From assembly GCA_039796915.1 (NCBI GenBank), contig JBDKIU010000244.1:1-19621 (forward strand): 19,621 nucleotides of DNA. Reading direction: 5' to 3'. Shown piece after piece: positions 1 to 8,417 of this stretch. A program made the position numbers and the translations under genes. The DNA is from REEB481 sp039796915. Lineage in GTDB: Bacteria; Bacteroidota; Bacteroidia; NS11-12g; UBA955. The notes beneath the pieces are model-generated. The model was not told where the DNA came from. It worked only from the letters and a program-made list of their open reading frames with translations, and made no database searches. The first letter of the stretch is position 1, and the number at the start of each line of letters is the position of its first letter.

Positions 1-90
1 CCTGAAATTCTGTGCTGCCTGTGTGTTCATGCCGGTTCAAAAATAGAAACAGGGGCGGGAATACTTCGCCGTTTGCGGATATTTGCGGCG

Positions 91-1761
91 ATGAAAACCA
101 CAAGCGGCCCCAGGGTGCTCCATGCGCCTACGGGCAATAAACTGAACTGCAAAGGCTGGGTGCAGGAAGCAGCGTACCGCATGCTGCACAACAATCTGGA
201 TCCGGATGTGGCAGAAAAGCCCGAGCAACTGATTGTATATGGCGGACTTGGCAAAGCTGCCCGCAACTGGGAAGCGTTTGACAACATCTGTAAAGCCTTG
301 CTGGAATTGGAAGATGACGAAACCCTGCTTATCCAATCGGGTAAGCCTGTGGGAATTCTGCCCACGCATCCCAACGCACCGCGCGTGTTGATTTCCAACA
401 GTCAACTGGTTCCAAACTGGGCGAACTGGGCACATTTCCGCGAACTGGAAGCCAAAGGCCTGATGATGTATGGCCAGATGACCGCCGGAAGCTGGATCTA
501 TATCGGCTCACAGGGTATTGTGCAGGGAACGTATGAAACCTACGCAGAATGTGCGCGTCAGCATTTCGGCGGCAGCCTGAAAGGAACCCTGAACGTGACC
601 GCAGGTCTTGGTGGCATGGGCGGCGCGCAGCCGCTGGCCATCACCATGAATGAAGGTGTGGCGCTGGTGGCTGAAGTTGAAGAATGGCGCATCCGCAAAC
701 GCCTGGAAACACGTTACCTCGACCTGATGGCGCGCAGCGTGGATGAAGGCATCGACATGGCGCTTTCCGCGAAACAACAAGGTCATGCTGTGTCCATTGG
801 CGTGCTGTGTAATGCAGTAGATCTGCTGGAACGCATGCTGCAGCGCGGCATCAAACCCGATACGCTCACCGACCAGACCAGCGCCCATGATCCGCTGATT
901 GGCTATTATCCAAACCACATGGATACAGAAACAGCCGACCGGCTGCGTGAACGCGACCCCGAGCAATACCTCGAGCTGAGTTATAAAACCATGGTTCGCC
1001 ACGTAGAACTGATGCTGGAATTCCAGAAACAGGGAAGTATTGTGTTTGACTACGGAAACAACCTGCGTGGCCGGGCCTTTGAAAAAGGACTGACCCATGC
1101 TTTTGATTTCCCCGGTTTTGTGCCCGCCTTTATCAGACCCTTGTTCTGCGAAGGAAAAGGTCCGTTCCGCTGGGTGGCCCTCAGTGGCGATCCGGAGGAT
1201 ATTTACACCACCGATCAGGTGATTCTGGATTTGTTTCCGGAGAACGAAAGCCTGCGCCGCTGGATGACGATGGCGCGTGAGAAGATAGAATTTCAGGGCT
1301 TGCCGGCCCGCATCTGCTGGCTGGGACAAGGCGAACGTGAAAAGGCGGGCCTTGCCTTCAACGAACTGGTGCGCAGCGGTAAGGTGAAGGCGCCGATTGT
1401 GATTGGCCGCGACCATCTGGATACCGGTTCTGTGGCTTCTCCCAACCGCGAAACAGAAGCCATGCTCGACGGCAGCGATGCGGTTGCTGACTGGCCAATT
1501 CTAAATGCGCTGGTGAACACCGCCGGAGGCGCCAGCTGGGTGAGCCTGCATCATGGCGGCGGCGTGGGTATGGGATACAGCATTCACTCGGGAATGGTGA
1601 TTGTGGCCGACGGAACCGAAGCTGCAGAAGCCCGATTGCGCCGTGTTCTGCACAACGATCCCGGCATGGGCGTGATTCGTCACGCGGATGCAGGTTACGA
1701 GCTGGCCAAAAAGACAGCCCGCGAAAACGGTCTGGATCTTGAACAACGACTGCACGAATAA
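91..1761 (+). CDS. hutU: Urocanate hydratase (urocanase)
   Basis: Cytosolic NAD+-dependent enzyme that converts urocanate to imidazolonepropionate, the second step of histidine degradation. The protein matches the bacterial type of the family over its whole length: an N-terminal NNLDPDVAEKP segment, the MTAGSWIYIGSQGI cofactor region, an ARICWLGQGER segment whose Cys409 corresponds to the catalytic cysteine near position 410 of the Pseudomonas enzyme, then GRDHLDTGSVASPNRETE and SLHHGGGVGMGYS. Starting at ATG 91 gives 556 residues, the normal family length. The frame is open back to the window edge and has an in-frame TTG at 73, so the start is not certain. No obvious Shine-Dalgarno precedes either start. 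No other hut gene follows; partners could lie before the window. Confidence 0.95.
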   Translation: MKTTSGPRVLHAPTGNKLNCKGWVQEAAYRMLHNNLDPDVAEKPEQLIVYGGLGKAARNWEAFDNICKALLELEDDETLLIQSGKPVGILPTHPNAPRVLISNSQLVPNWANWAHFRELEAKGLMMYGQMTAGSWIYIGSQGIVQGTYETYAECARQHFGGSLKGTLNVTAGLGGMGGAQPLAITMNEGVALVAEVEEWRIRKRLETRYLDLMARSVDEGIDMALSAKQQGHAVSIGVLCNAVDLLERMLQRGIKPDTLTDQTSAHDPLIGYYPNHMDTETADRLRERDPEQYLELSYKTMVRHVELMLEFQKQGSIVFDYGNNLRGRAFEKGLTHAFDFPGFVPAFIRPLFCEGKGPFRWVALSGDPEDIYTTDQVILDLFPENESLRRWMTMAREKIEFQGLPARICWLGQGEREKAGLAFNELVRSGKVKAPIVIGRDHLDTGSVASPNRETEAMLDGSDAVADWPILNALVNTAGGASWVSLHHGGGVGMGYSIHSGMVIVADGTEAAEARLRRVLHNDPGMGVIRHADAGYELAKKTARENGLDLEQRLHE

Positions 1762-1784
1762 GAATTTTCGCATACGATAAGCAT

Positions 1785-1813
1785 AAAAAAACCGGCTCAG
1801 GGCCGGTTTTTTT
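1785..1813. terminator. Bidirectional rho-independent terminator
   Basis: A perfect inverted repeat: seven A, CCGGC (1792-1796), loop TCAGG, GCCGG (1802-1806), seven T. It sits between the converging ends of hutU and the WG-repeat gene and reads as a GC stem followed by a T run on both strands, so it should end both transcripts. Confidence 0.9.
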
Positions 1814-1829
1814 ATGGGTTGATTTTTGA

Positions 1830-3614
1830 TTAGTGACTCATCTCTTCAACAGCTTCAGGGGCAACTTCGGTGTTGTCGTATTCCATGTCGGATTCGGATC
1901 CTAAGGCGCCCACTGGATTCAGGCTGCCCTGGTAAGCAACCCTCAATTCAATATTGTCTTCGCTGTAGCGCAAGATGGCCTGGTATTCACCAAACACCTT
2001 CACTCCGTCAGAACTGTAACTGCTGTTCAGCTGGTAGCCGGCGGCGGCAAGGCGAGATTCCAGTTCATCACTCAGCTTCTTCGATTTGCTGCCAAGCTTT
2101 CCATACAGCCTGATGTTCACGCTCATATACGTCAACATGGCGTTGTTGTTCAGGCCATAGCCGGTAACGGATTCATAAGGGTAGCCGTAAACGTATTCAG
2201 TAGTTGTAATGGGCTTTTTCACCTGGTCGTCGAAACCACATTCAATGCTCAGGCTCAGGTTTTCCAGGTCATAGCGGTTTTTGGTGAAGCTGCTACCGTA
2301 GGAATACAGATCTTCTTCGGTCATTTCCAGCAACTGCATCATCTGGGGCAGCGATTTGCCTGAATTGCCATTGATTTTTTCCATGCCTGAGTTCTTCAGG
2401 ATGTTGCTGATGGTAGAAGCCGCATCAACGTAATCGCTGCTTACGGTAGGATACATGCCGGTGAGCCAGGATTGCAGGAAATTATCCAGACTTCTGGAAG
2501 CTTTGAAACTTTTCTTGCTTACTTCTTTGCCTTGCTGGTCGATGAGGATGTAGTTGTCGCCATCGCGGGCAAGGGTGTTTTTATTGAAAAATGGCAGCAG
2601 GTCTTTGTATTCAGGAGCAATCAGTTCTTTGCCTTCCAGATCTACAAATCCCCATTTCTTGTCTTCCTCCACCATCACCATTTTGTTGTAGTAGATGGCA
2701 TTGTCGTATTTAGCGCGCAGGGCGATTTCTCCTTTTTTGTCCATGATGCCCCAGCTTTCTCCATCGGAAAAAGAAGCATAATCCTGCATGAAGGGAAATA
2801 CGCGGGCAAAGTCTTTACGCGCTTTAATCACGCGTTCACCTTTAGGATCCATAAAGCCCCACATGTCTTTTTTCTTCTCTTCGTCGCCAGATTCTTCGTA
2901 ATAGGCAATCAGGCCGCTGGAAACAGACGCCATCAGTTTGGTTTTTTCCTTGGGCTCCAGCACATATTTTCCGTCGGTGTCAATGATGCCCACTTTGCTG
3001 ATTTCCTTGTAACTGGAATCGCCGGGGTTTCCTTTTTTCTCTACTTCTTCTACCACTGCATAACCTTCACGGAAATCACCGGCGGAAGAATACTTGGCTT
3101 TAATAGCCACTTTACCGTTGCGGTCGATATATCCCCATTTGCCCTCAGTATTGCGGAAACGAGCTAGTCCACCGCGGAACTGTCCGGCTTCTTCCACAAT
3201 TTTGCCGTCGGCTTCTTTCAGGCGAAACACTTCTTTACCGCTTTTGTCGATGTAGCTGATGGGCTGATCAGGCTCTGCAACGGGTGCCAGGCCTTCCATG
3301 AAGAAGCCAACAGACTTATAGGTTTTTCCAACCTTGGCAGGCTTCTTTTCAATGGTGAAAAACTCGTAATTGCCGTCGGCATTTTCTACGGAAGTCATGC
3401 CTTCAAATACCAGCGATGGCTGTTTTTTCCATTCACGGTCAACCACAATTTCTCCGGTTTCAAGATCCAGAATGCTCCAGCGTTCTTCACCATCTTCCTT
3501 AATGGGAACGTAGCGCAGGGTAATGTCGTTGTTGCCCGGAAGAAACTTCCAGATGGCGAAGCCGGCCGCGGCTACTCCAACAACAATCAGGGCGATAATC
3601 AGGCCTTTTTTCAT
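1830..3614 (-). CDS. Membrane-anchored WG-repeat protein
   Basis: A 594-residue protein of unknown specific role. Residues 4-22 (GLIIALIVVGVAAAGFAIW) form one hydrophobic segment after MKK, either a membrane anchor or an uncleaved signal, so the rest is probably periplasmic or extracytoplasmic. Residues about 40-370 carry WG (beta-propeller-like) repeats of the form 'WGfiDkkGk...apkYd...f..g.a.v'. Clear WG dipeptides are at 160, 252, 288 and 321, and weaker copies lie near 47, 120, 208 and 355. The last ~220 residues are a different domain with a YVYGYPYE segment that I do not recognise. Translation could begin 20 codons earlier, but the ATG at 3614 gives a normal K-K-hydrophobic N-terminus and is preferred. 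It is divergent from murB and converges on hutU. WG-repeat proteins are common in Bacteroidota; their function is mostly undefined. Confidence 0.85.
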   Translation of the reverse strand: MKKGLIIALIVVGVAAAGFAIWKFLPGNNDITLRYVPIKEDGEERWSILDLETGEIVVDREWKKQPSLVFEGMTSVENADGNYEFFTIEKKPAKVGKTYKSVGFFMEGLAPVAEPDQPISYIDKSGKEVFRLKEADGKIVEEAGQFRGGLARFRNTEGKWGYIDRNGKVAIKAKYSSAGDFREGYAVVEEVEKKGNPGDSSYKEISKVGIIDTDGKYVLEPKEKTKLMASVSSGLIAYYEESGDEEKKKDMWGFMDPKGERVIKARKDFARVFPFMQDYASFSDGESWGIMDKKGEIALRAKYDNAIYYNKMVMVEEDKKWGFVDLEGKELIAPEYKDLLPFFNKNTLARDGDNYILIDQQGKEVSKKSFKASRSLDNFLQSWLTGMYPTVSSDYVDAASTISNILKNSGMEKINGNSGKSLPQMMQLLEMTEEDLYSYGSSFTKNRYDLENLSLSIECGFDDQVKKPITTTEYVYGYPYESVTGYGLNNNAMLTYMSVNIRLYGKLGSKSKKLSDELESRLAAAGYQLNSSYSSDGVKVFGEYQAILRYSEDNIELRVAYQGSLNPVGALGSESDMEYDNTEVAPEAVEEMSH

Positions 3615-3691
3615 AAGCGATTTTTTGTAAGGACGTCGAATTAAGGTAAAAAAAATGGAGCAGCCAAAAAACACATTGTATTTAGCCTGAA

Positions 3692-3699
3692 TACCTTTG
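3692..3699 (+). promoter_or_regulatory. Bacteroidetes -7 promoter element before murB
   Basis: TACCTTTG matches the TAnnTTTG -7 consensus of the Bacteroidetes housekeeping sigma factor. I see no TTTG -33 element at the usual spacing. Its distance to the GTG start at 3705 implies a transcript with almost no leader. Confidence 0.4.
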
Positions 3700-3704
3700 T
3701 ATCT

Positions 3705-4718
3705 GTGATTCGCAGTAATGAGCCGCTTAAGTCGTTGAATACCTTTGGATTAGATGTGTCCTCGCGGCTGTTTTATGCGTGCTCATCTCCTGAATCGTTG
3801 TTCAGCCTCTGGAAATCGAACCTGTTTCAGCTGGCCTCGCCACTGGTTTTAGGCGGCGGAAGCAACATCCTGTTCACACGCAATTACCACGGACTGATTC
3901 TCAGGAATATGATGCTGGGCAGGGAAGTGCTGCGCGAAACCTCTGAGCATGTTTGGGTGCGATTTGGCGCGGGCGAGCGCTGGCATGATTGCGTGCAGTT
4001 TGCCATTGCCAACAACTGGGGCGGCATCGAAAACCTCAGCCTGATTCCGGGTTCCATTGGCGCCGCTCCTGTGCAGAACATCGGTGCTTATGGCGTGGAG
4101 CTGAAGGATTGTTTTGTGGAATTAAGCGCCTTTGACCTGGTACTTGGTAAGGTGATGAACTTCGACAAAGCCGACTGTGCGTTTGGGTATCGCGACAGTG
4201 TGTTCAAACAGGAAGGGAAGGGTCGTTACTGCATTGTTTCAGTAACACTTCGCCTGCATAAAACCCATGACTTCCATACGCAGTACGGCGACATTCCTGC
4301 CATGCTCGACCAGATGGGCGTTACCACCCTGAGCATCAAGGCTGTTTCTGAAGCGGTGATTGCAATCAGGCGCAGCAAGTTGCCCGATCCGGAGCAGTTG
4401 GGCAATTGCGGTAGTTTTTTCAAGAATCCGGTGGTGGCTGCGGCCCATTTTGAGTCGCTGAAAGAACGCTATCCCGACATCCGTTCTTTTCCGGCAGGCG
4501 CTGGAAAGGTAAAGGTTCCCGCGGGCTGGCTGATTGAAAAAGATGGCTGGAAGGGCAAACGCGTGGGCAATACCGGTTGTCATGAAAAACAGGCATTGGT
4601 GCTGGTGAATTACGGAAATGCCACCGGTGCGGAAGTGGCAACGCATGCCGCACGCATTGTGGAATCTGTGGAAGCGCATTTTGGCATCAGGCTGGAAACA
4701 GAAGTAAACATCATCTGA
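3705..4718 (+). CDS. murB: UDP-N-acetylenolpyruvoylglucosamine reductase
   Basis: Cytosolic FAD enzyme that reduces UDP-GlcNAc-enolpyruvate to UDP-MurNAc with NADPH in peptidoglycan precursor synthesis. The 337-residue protein is of the type I (E. coli-like) class. It shows LKSLNTFG at the N-terminus, the FAD-binding GGGSNIL at 50-56, NIGAYGVELKD, the YRDSVFK segment typical of type I, the NCGSFFKNP motif with Ser237 at the place of the catalytic serine/proton donor, and a C-terminal LETEV region. The start is GTG at 3705; the ATG at 3718 is out of frame, and LKSLNTFG must be included, so the start lies at or very near 3705. Its stop overlaps the next start (TGATG at 4716-4720), so the RluA gene is very probably translationally coupled to it. 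Confidence 0.95.
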   Translation: MIRSNEPLKSLNTFGLDVSSRLFYACSSPESLFSLWKSNLFQLASPLVLGGGSNILFTRNYHGLILRNMMLGREVLRETSEHVWVRFGAGERWHDCVQFAIANNWGGIENLSLIPGSIGAAPVQNIGAYGVELKDCFVELSAFDLVLGKVMNFDKADCAFGYRDSVFKQEGKGRYCIVSVTLRLHKTHDFHTQYGDIPAMLDQMGVTTLSIKAVSEAVIAIRRSKLPDPEQLGNCGSFFKNPVVAAAHFESLKERYPDIRSFPAGAGKVKVPAGWLIEKDGWKGKRVGNTGCHEKQALVLVNYGNATGAEVATHAARIVESVEAHFGIRLETEVNII

Positions 4719-5398
4719 TGCGGCCGGAACCGGAAGTGATTTACGAAGACAATCACCTGCTGGCGGTAAATAAACCTGCGGGCATGCCAGTTCAGGGCGA
4801 CCAGACCGGCGATGAACACTTGCTGCAATGGGCTGCCGCCTATCTGAAGCACAAATACCAGAAACCCGGCGACGCTTTTGTGGGCCTGATTCATCGTTTG
4901 GACAGGCCGGTGAGCGGTGTTGTGGTTTTGGCGAAAACCAGCAAGGCGCTGGCGCGGATGAATGAGCTGTTTCGCAGCCGGAACATTGAAAAGGAATACC
5001 GCGCCTTGTGCACCCGACCACTTCCGGAAGTATCCGGGAAGCTCGAGCATTTTCTGGATAAAGACACCCGAAACAACCGGGCCATCGTGTACCGAAAAGA
5101 GAAACCCGGTGCCAAACCCGCCATGCTGGAATATGAGCTCATCAAAAGCTGGGACGGCAATTACCTGTATAAAGTGTTGCCCCACAGCGGGCGTTTTCAT
5201 CAAATCCGCGCCCAGCTGGCATTCAGCGGAGCGCCGATTGTTGGTGACCTGAAGTATGGTTATCCGGTGCCCAATCCTGATAAAAGCATCTGCCTTCATG
5301 CAGCGGCACTGCGGTTTATGCATCCCATCCGAAACACGCCGGTGTTGCTCGAAGCAGGATTGCCGACGGGAACAATTTGGCGTTTGCCGCGGAACTAA
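4718..5398 (+). CDS. RluA-family pseudouridine synthase
   Basis: Probably converts specific uridines in rRNA or tRNA to pseudouridine. The 226-residue protein contains the RluA-family catalytic motif HRLDRPVSG with the nucleophilic Asp62, the early VIYEDNHLLAVNKPAGMPV segment, and the later HSGRFHQIRAQLAFSGAPIVGD segment. There is no N-terminal S4 domain, so it resembles the short RluA/RluC-like catalytic-domain-only forms; the exact RNA target cannot be read from sequence. The ATG overlaps the murB stop by one base, which indicates one transcript and coupled translation. Confidence 0.92.
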   Translation: MRPEPEVIYEDNHLLAVNKPAGMPVQGDQTGDEHLLQWAAAYLKHKYQKPGDAFVGLIHRLDRPVSGVVVLAKTSKALARMNELFRSRNIEKEYRALCTRPLPEVSGKLEHFLDKDTRNNRAIVYRKEKPGAKPAMLEYELIKSWDGNYLYKVLPHSGRFHQIRAQLAFSGAPIVGDLKYGYPVPNPDKSICLHAAALRFMHPIRNTPVLLEAGLPTGTIWRLPRN

Positions 5399-5481
5399 TC
5401 GAAGAAAAAAATCTTGTGAACCAAATAGGGCTGTTTATGATGGTCTGAAATTTTGTTAATGCGTATTTTGCCGGTCATTCT

Positions 5482-7659
5482 ATGAATTTACGGTATTTAA
5501 AACAGGATATTCCGGCGGGTTTAGTGGTTTTTTTGGTCGCGCTCCCTTTATGTCTGGGCGTGGCTTTGGCTAGTGGCGCTCCGCTGCTTTCCGGCATCAT
5601 TTCCGGAGTGGTTGGCGGAACCATTGTTGCGGTCATGAGCGGTTCCAATACAAGTGTCAGCGGGCCGGCTGCCGGCCTTACGGCGGTAGTGCTTGCAGGC
5701 ATTACCCAGCTGGGTTCCTTCGAAGTGTTTTTGAGTGCAGTGGTGCTTGCCGGCGTGATTCAGCTGCTTTTCGGCATCATCAAGTTGGGATTCATTGCCG
5801 ATTATATGCCCAGCAACGTCATCAAAGGTTTACTTTCTGCCATTGGCATTATCCTGATTCTTAAACAAATTCCACATGCCATTGGCTACGATGCCGTGCC
5901 GGAAGGAGATTTTAGTTTTAATCAGCAGGACGGAAAGGATACCTTTTCAGAGCTGTTGAATATGTTGAACTATGTGTCGCCGGGGGCGGTAATCCTCAGC
6001 GTGCTGAGTTTGATTGTTATGCTTGTTTGGGATAAAACGCCTATGCGGAAGTGGAACCTGCTTCCCGCGCCATTGTTTGTGGTGGTTCTGGGCGTGGTGT
6101 TAAATGTGGTGTTCATCAAGTGGTTTCCTGAACTGGCCATCGTGAAGGACGAACACCTGGTGCGCATTCCTGAGATCAAGGCCAGCACCTTACTGCATCT
6201 TCCCGATGTGCAGCATCTGCAAAACTCCATGGTCTGGATGGTGGCGCTGACGGTTGCCCTGGTAGCGTCTATTGAAACGCTGCTGAATGTGGAAGCGGTG
6301 GACAGAATTGATCCGCACAAGCGCGAAACACCCACCAACCGCGAGTTGATTGCGCAGGGAACCGGAAATATATTTTCAGGATTGTTGGGCGGGATTCCGG
6401 TTACATCTGTAGTCGTGCGCAGTTCGGTGAATATTTCCGCAGGTGCCATGACGAAAATGTCTGCCATCGTGCACGGCATCTTCCTGATACTGAGCGTATT
6501 GTTCTTGGGAAGTCTGATCAATCTGATTCCACTTTCTGTACTCGCAGCGGTGTTGATTGTTACGGGTTATAAGCTGGCGAAGGTTTCCATCTTTACCGAA
6601 ATGTACCGCAAGGGCTGGGATCAGTTTGTTCCCTTCCTGGTTACCATTTTGGCCATCATATTCACCGATTTGCTGAAAGGTGTGATGGTGGGAACGGTGG
6701 TGAGTCTGTTCTTTATTCTTCGTTCCAATTTCCGCAATCCTTTTGTGCGGGAAACCCAGGTGATGCACATTGGTGAGGTGATACGCCTCGAATTGCCCAA
6801 CCAGGTATCATTTCTGAATCGAGCTTCCATCAAGCGGACTTTATGGGGCATTCAGGCGAATTCGAAGGTGGTGATTGATGCCAGTGCTTCTGATTACATC
6901 GATCAGGATGTTTTGGAATTGATCAGGGATTTCATTGAAACATATGCGCCGGAACACGAGATTCAGGTGAATGTATTTGGATTGGAACGACATAATGCGG
7001 TGCGTGACCTGATACAGTTTCAGGAAGTGCTTGATGCGGAAACCCGTTCGAAACTTACCCCTGAGCGTGTACTTGAGCTGATGAAGATTGGCAACGAACG
7101 CTTCCTTAAAGGCCGCGATTCAGGCCGCAGGCACCAGGCACAGGTGAGTCAAACGGCAAGCGGACAAGCGCCGATGGCGGCCATTGTGAGCTGTATCGAC
7201 TCACGCACTTCTCCGGAAATCACCTTCGATGCAAACCTGGGCGACTACCTCGCCATTCGGAATGCCGGCAACGTAATGACCGCAGATGCGCTGGGCAGCA
7301 TTGAAGTGGCCGTGAAGCATCTGGGTGTAAAACTCGTAGTGGTGAAAAGCCATGCCGATTGTGGCGCGGTAAAGCTGGCCATGCTCGGTGAAAAGAGCGG
7401 CAACATCCACCACGTGACCGATCAGATTGGGATGGCTGTTCAGGCCTGCGGTTGTACGCAGCCACATCCGAATGTGAAAGATTCAGCGCTGGTGAATAAA
7501 GTGGCGCAGCAAAATGCACAACTCTCCGTGCAGCGCATGCTCGAATCAAGTGCCTATTTGAAAGAAATGCTTGAATCCGGCAAGATTGGGGTTGTATGCG
7601 CCTTCCACGACATCAGCAATGGCAAGGTTCATTTCGAACCCTTGATGAAAGGCGTTTAA
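5482..7659 (+). CDS. SulP anion transporter fused to beta-carbonic anhydrase
   Basis: A 725-residue two-function protein. Residues about 5-410 are a polytopic SulP (SLC26-type) permease with many hydrophobic helices and an N-terminal QDIPAGLVVFLVALPL segment. About 420-515 look like a STAS-like cytoplasmic domain. About 525-725 are a complete beta-class carbonic anhydrase: zinc ligands Cys571, His624 and Cys627, the Asp573-Arg575 dyad in SCIDSRTSPE, and the IRNAGN motif. Such fusions are known in other bacteria. The natural inference is bicarbonate (or another anion) transport coupled to CO2/bicarbonate interconversion on the inner face of the membrane, but sulfate transport cannot be excluded. 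It is separated from the RluA gene by 83 bp and ends 3 bp from the converging lipoprotein gene. No strong promoter match was found upstream. Confidence 0.93.
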   Translation: MNLRYLKQDIPAGLVVFLVALPLCLGVALASGAPLLSGIISGVVGGTIVAVMSGSNTSVSGPAAGLTAVVLAGITQLGSFEVFLSAVVLAGVIQLLFGIIKLGFIADYMPSNVIKGLLSAIGIILILKQIPHAIGYDAVPEGDFSFNQQDGKDTFSELLNMLNYVSPGAVILSVLSLIVMLVWDKTPMRKWNLLPAPLFVVVLGVVLNVVFIKWFPELAIVKDEHLVRIPEIKASTLLHLPDVQHLQNSMVWMVALTVALVASIETLLNVEAVDRIDPHKRETPTNRELIAQGTGNIFSGLLGGIPVTSVVVRSSVNISAGAMTKMSAIVHGIFLILSVLFLGSLINLIPLSVLAAVLIVTGYKLAKVSIFTEMYRKGWDQFVPFLVTILAIIFTDLLKGVMVGTVVSLFFILRSNFRNPFVRETQVMHIGEVIRLELPNQVSFLNRASIKRTLWGIQANSKVVIDASASDYIDQDVLELIRDFIETYAPEHEIQVNVFGLERHNAVRDLIQFQEVLDAETRSKLTPERVLELMKIGNERFLKGRDSGRRHQAQVSQTASGQAPMAAIVSCIDSRTSPEITFDANLGDYLAIRNAGNVMTADALGSIEVAVKHLGVKLVVVKSHADCGAVKLAMLGEKSGNIHHVTDQIGMAVQACGCTQPHPNVKDSALVNKVAQQNAQLSVQRMLESSAYLKEMLESGKIGVVCAFHDISNGKVHFEPLMKGV

Positions 7660-7662
7660 GCC

Positions 7663-8325
7663 TCAATTCGGAAGCTGGTAGGTTTTCCCTGGTCCTGGCC
7701 AGGCCATAAGTCCGTTCAGGTCCGGAAGCAACTGGTACAGGTTTTCCTCTGTGATGTTGTCCAAATCCACGAAGTAGCATTGCTTGCCGCCGTCGTGGGT
7801 ATAGCCGAGCAGAAAGCCTTCGTTCATGTTTCTTTTGTCCTGCACGGTCAGATACATTTTCTTCGGCAACAAGGCATAGTATGTTCCTGAGCGTTCAGCC
7901 ATGTTGCTTACCGGCATCACCACCAGGCTGTCGATCCGAATTTGCTGTTGTTCCAGGTACGCGTCTTCCTTTTTCAGGCGCTCAACCAACTTCTTGCGAT
8001 GCGCTTCGTTGGTACTCATTCCGGGCACAACCGCGTAGCGAAGGAATTGCTCATAATCTTTGTGGTTGTGTGCGTTTTTCATGGCGATAGCCTGGGCAAA
8101 AAACAGCGATTCCAGCGTGGGTTCTTTGATGTTGCGGCGTCCTTCCGTGTTTTTCGATGTTCCAATTTGGGGCGCATCATTCGCGGAAGGGTTTTCGCCC
8201 TGTGCGCCCCATTGTGGAGCGGATTTTTTTGTGCTGTCCTTCTGTGTGGGCGAATCCGTTTGGGTGCAGGCTCCAAGGAGCAAAAGCAGAAACAAAGAAG
8301 GGATGGCCTGGCGCATCAGCTGCAT
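7663..8325 (-). CDS. Lipoprotein of unknown function
   Basis: A 220-residue protein with a hydrophobic leader and a lipobox (LLGAC, Cys20), so it is predicted to be lipidated and attached to an envelope membrane. A low-complexity Ser/Thr/Lys/Pro linker (about 22-65) follows. The ~150-residue folded part contains an AMKNAHNHKDYEQFLRY helix and a charged helix (KKLVERLKKEDAYLEQQQ). It then has alternating beta-like segments (RIDSLVVMP, GTYYALLPKKMYL) and ends in NLYQLLPDLNGLMAWPGPGK. I do not recognise the family; the 'helix then curved sheet' order is reminiscent of NTF2-like folds, but that is only an impression. An alternative ATG lies three codons in (8316). Confidence 0.75.
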   Translation of the reverse strand: MQLMRQAIPSLFLLLLLGACTQTDSPTQKDSTKKSAPQWGAQGENPSANDAPQIGTSKNTEGRRNIKEPTLESLFFAQAIAMKNAHNHKDYEQFLRYAVVPGMSTNEAHRKKLVERLKKEDAYLEQQQIRIDSLVVMPVSNMAERSGTYYALLPKKMYLTVQDKRNMNEGFLLGYTHDGGKQCYFVDLDNITEENLYQLLPDLNGLMAWPGPGKTYQLPN

Positions 8326-8362
8326 AACGCTGCAAATTAAATGGTGATTGTATGTTTCAAAT

Positions 8363-8395
8363 AAAAAAGCCGCTCCGGAATACTCCTGAGCGGCC
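8363..8395 (-). terminator. Rho-independent terminator of dnaK
   Basis: GCCGCTC (8369-8375) pairs with GAGCGGC (8388-8394), with extra GGA/TCC pairing inside the loop. On the minus strand the stem is followed by six T (8363-8368). It lies between the dnaK stop and the lipoprotein start, so the two genes are probably separate transcripts. Confidence 0.8.
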
Positions 8396-8417
8396 TTCTT
8401 AGTGCTATCAATGAGGT

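Noticed and set aside
508..1416. Long open frame on the minus strand inside hutU (302 codons)
   Set aside because: It lies wholly inside a full-length, well-conserved urocanase gene; its translation is Gln/His/Phe-rich without family motifs, as expected of an antisense shadow.
2472..3167. Plus-strand open frame (231 codons) with Phe/Val-rich, membrane-like translation
   Set aside because: It is antisense to the WG-repeat gene; the hydrophobicity comes from the complement of Lys/Glu codons.
7649..7665. AGGC-N6-GCCT small hairpin at the converging SulP/lipoprotein ends
   Set aside because: Only 4 bp of stem and no T run; too weak to call a terminator.
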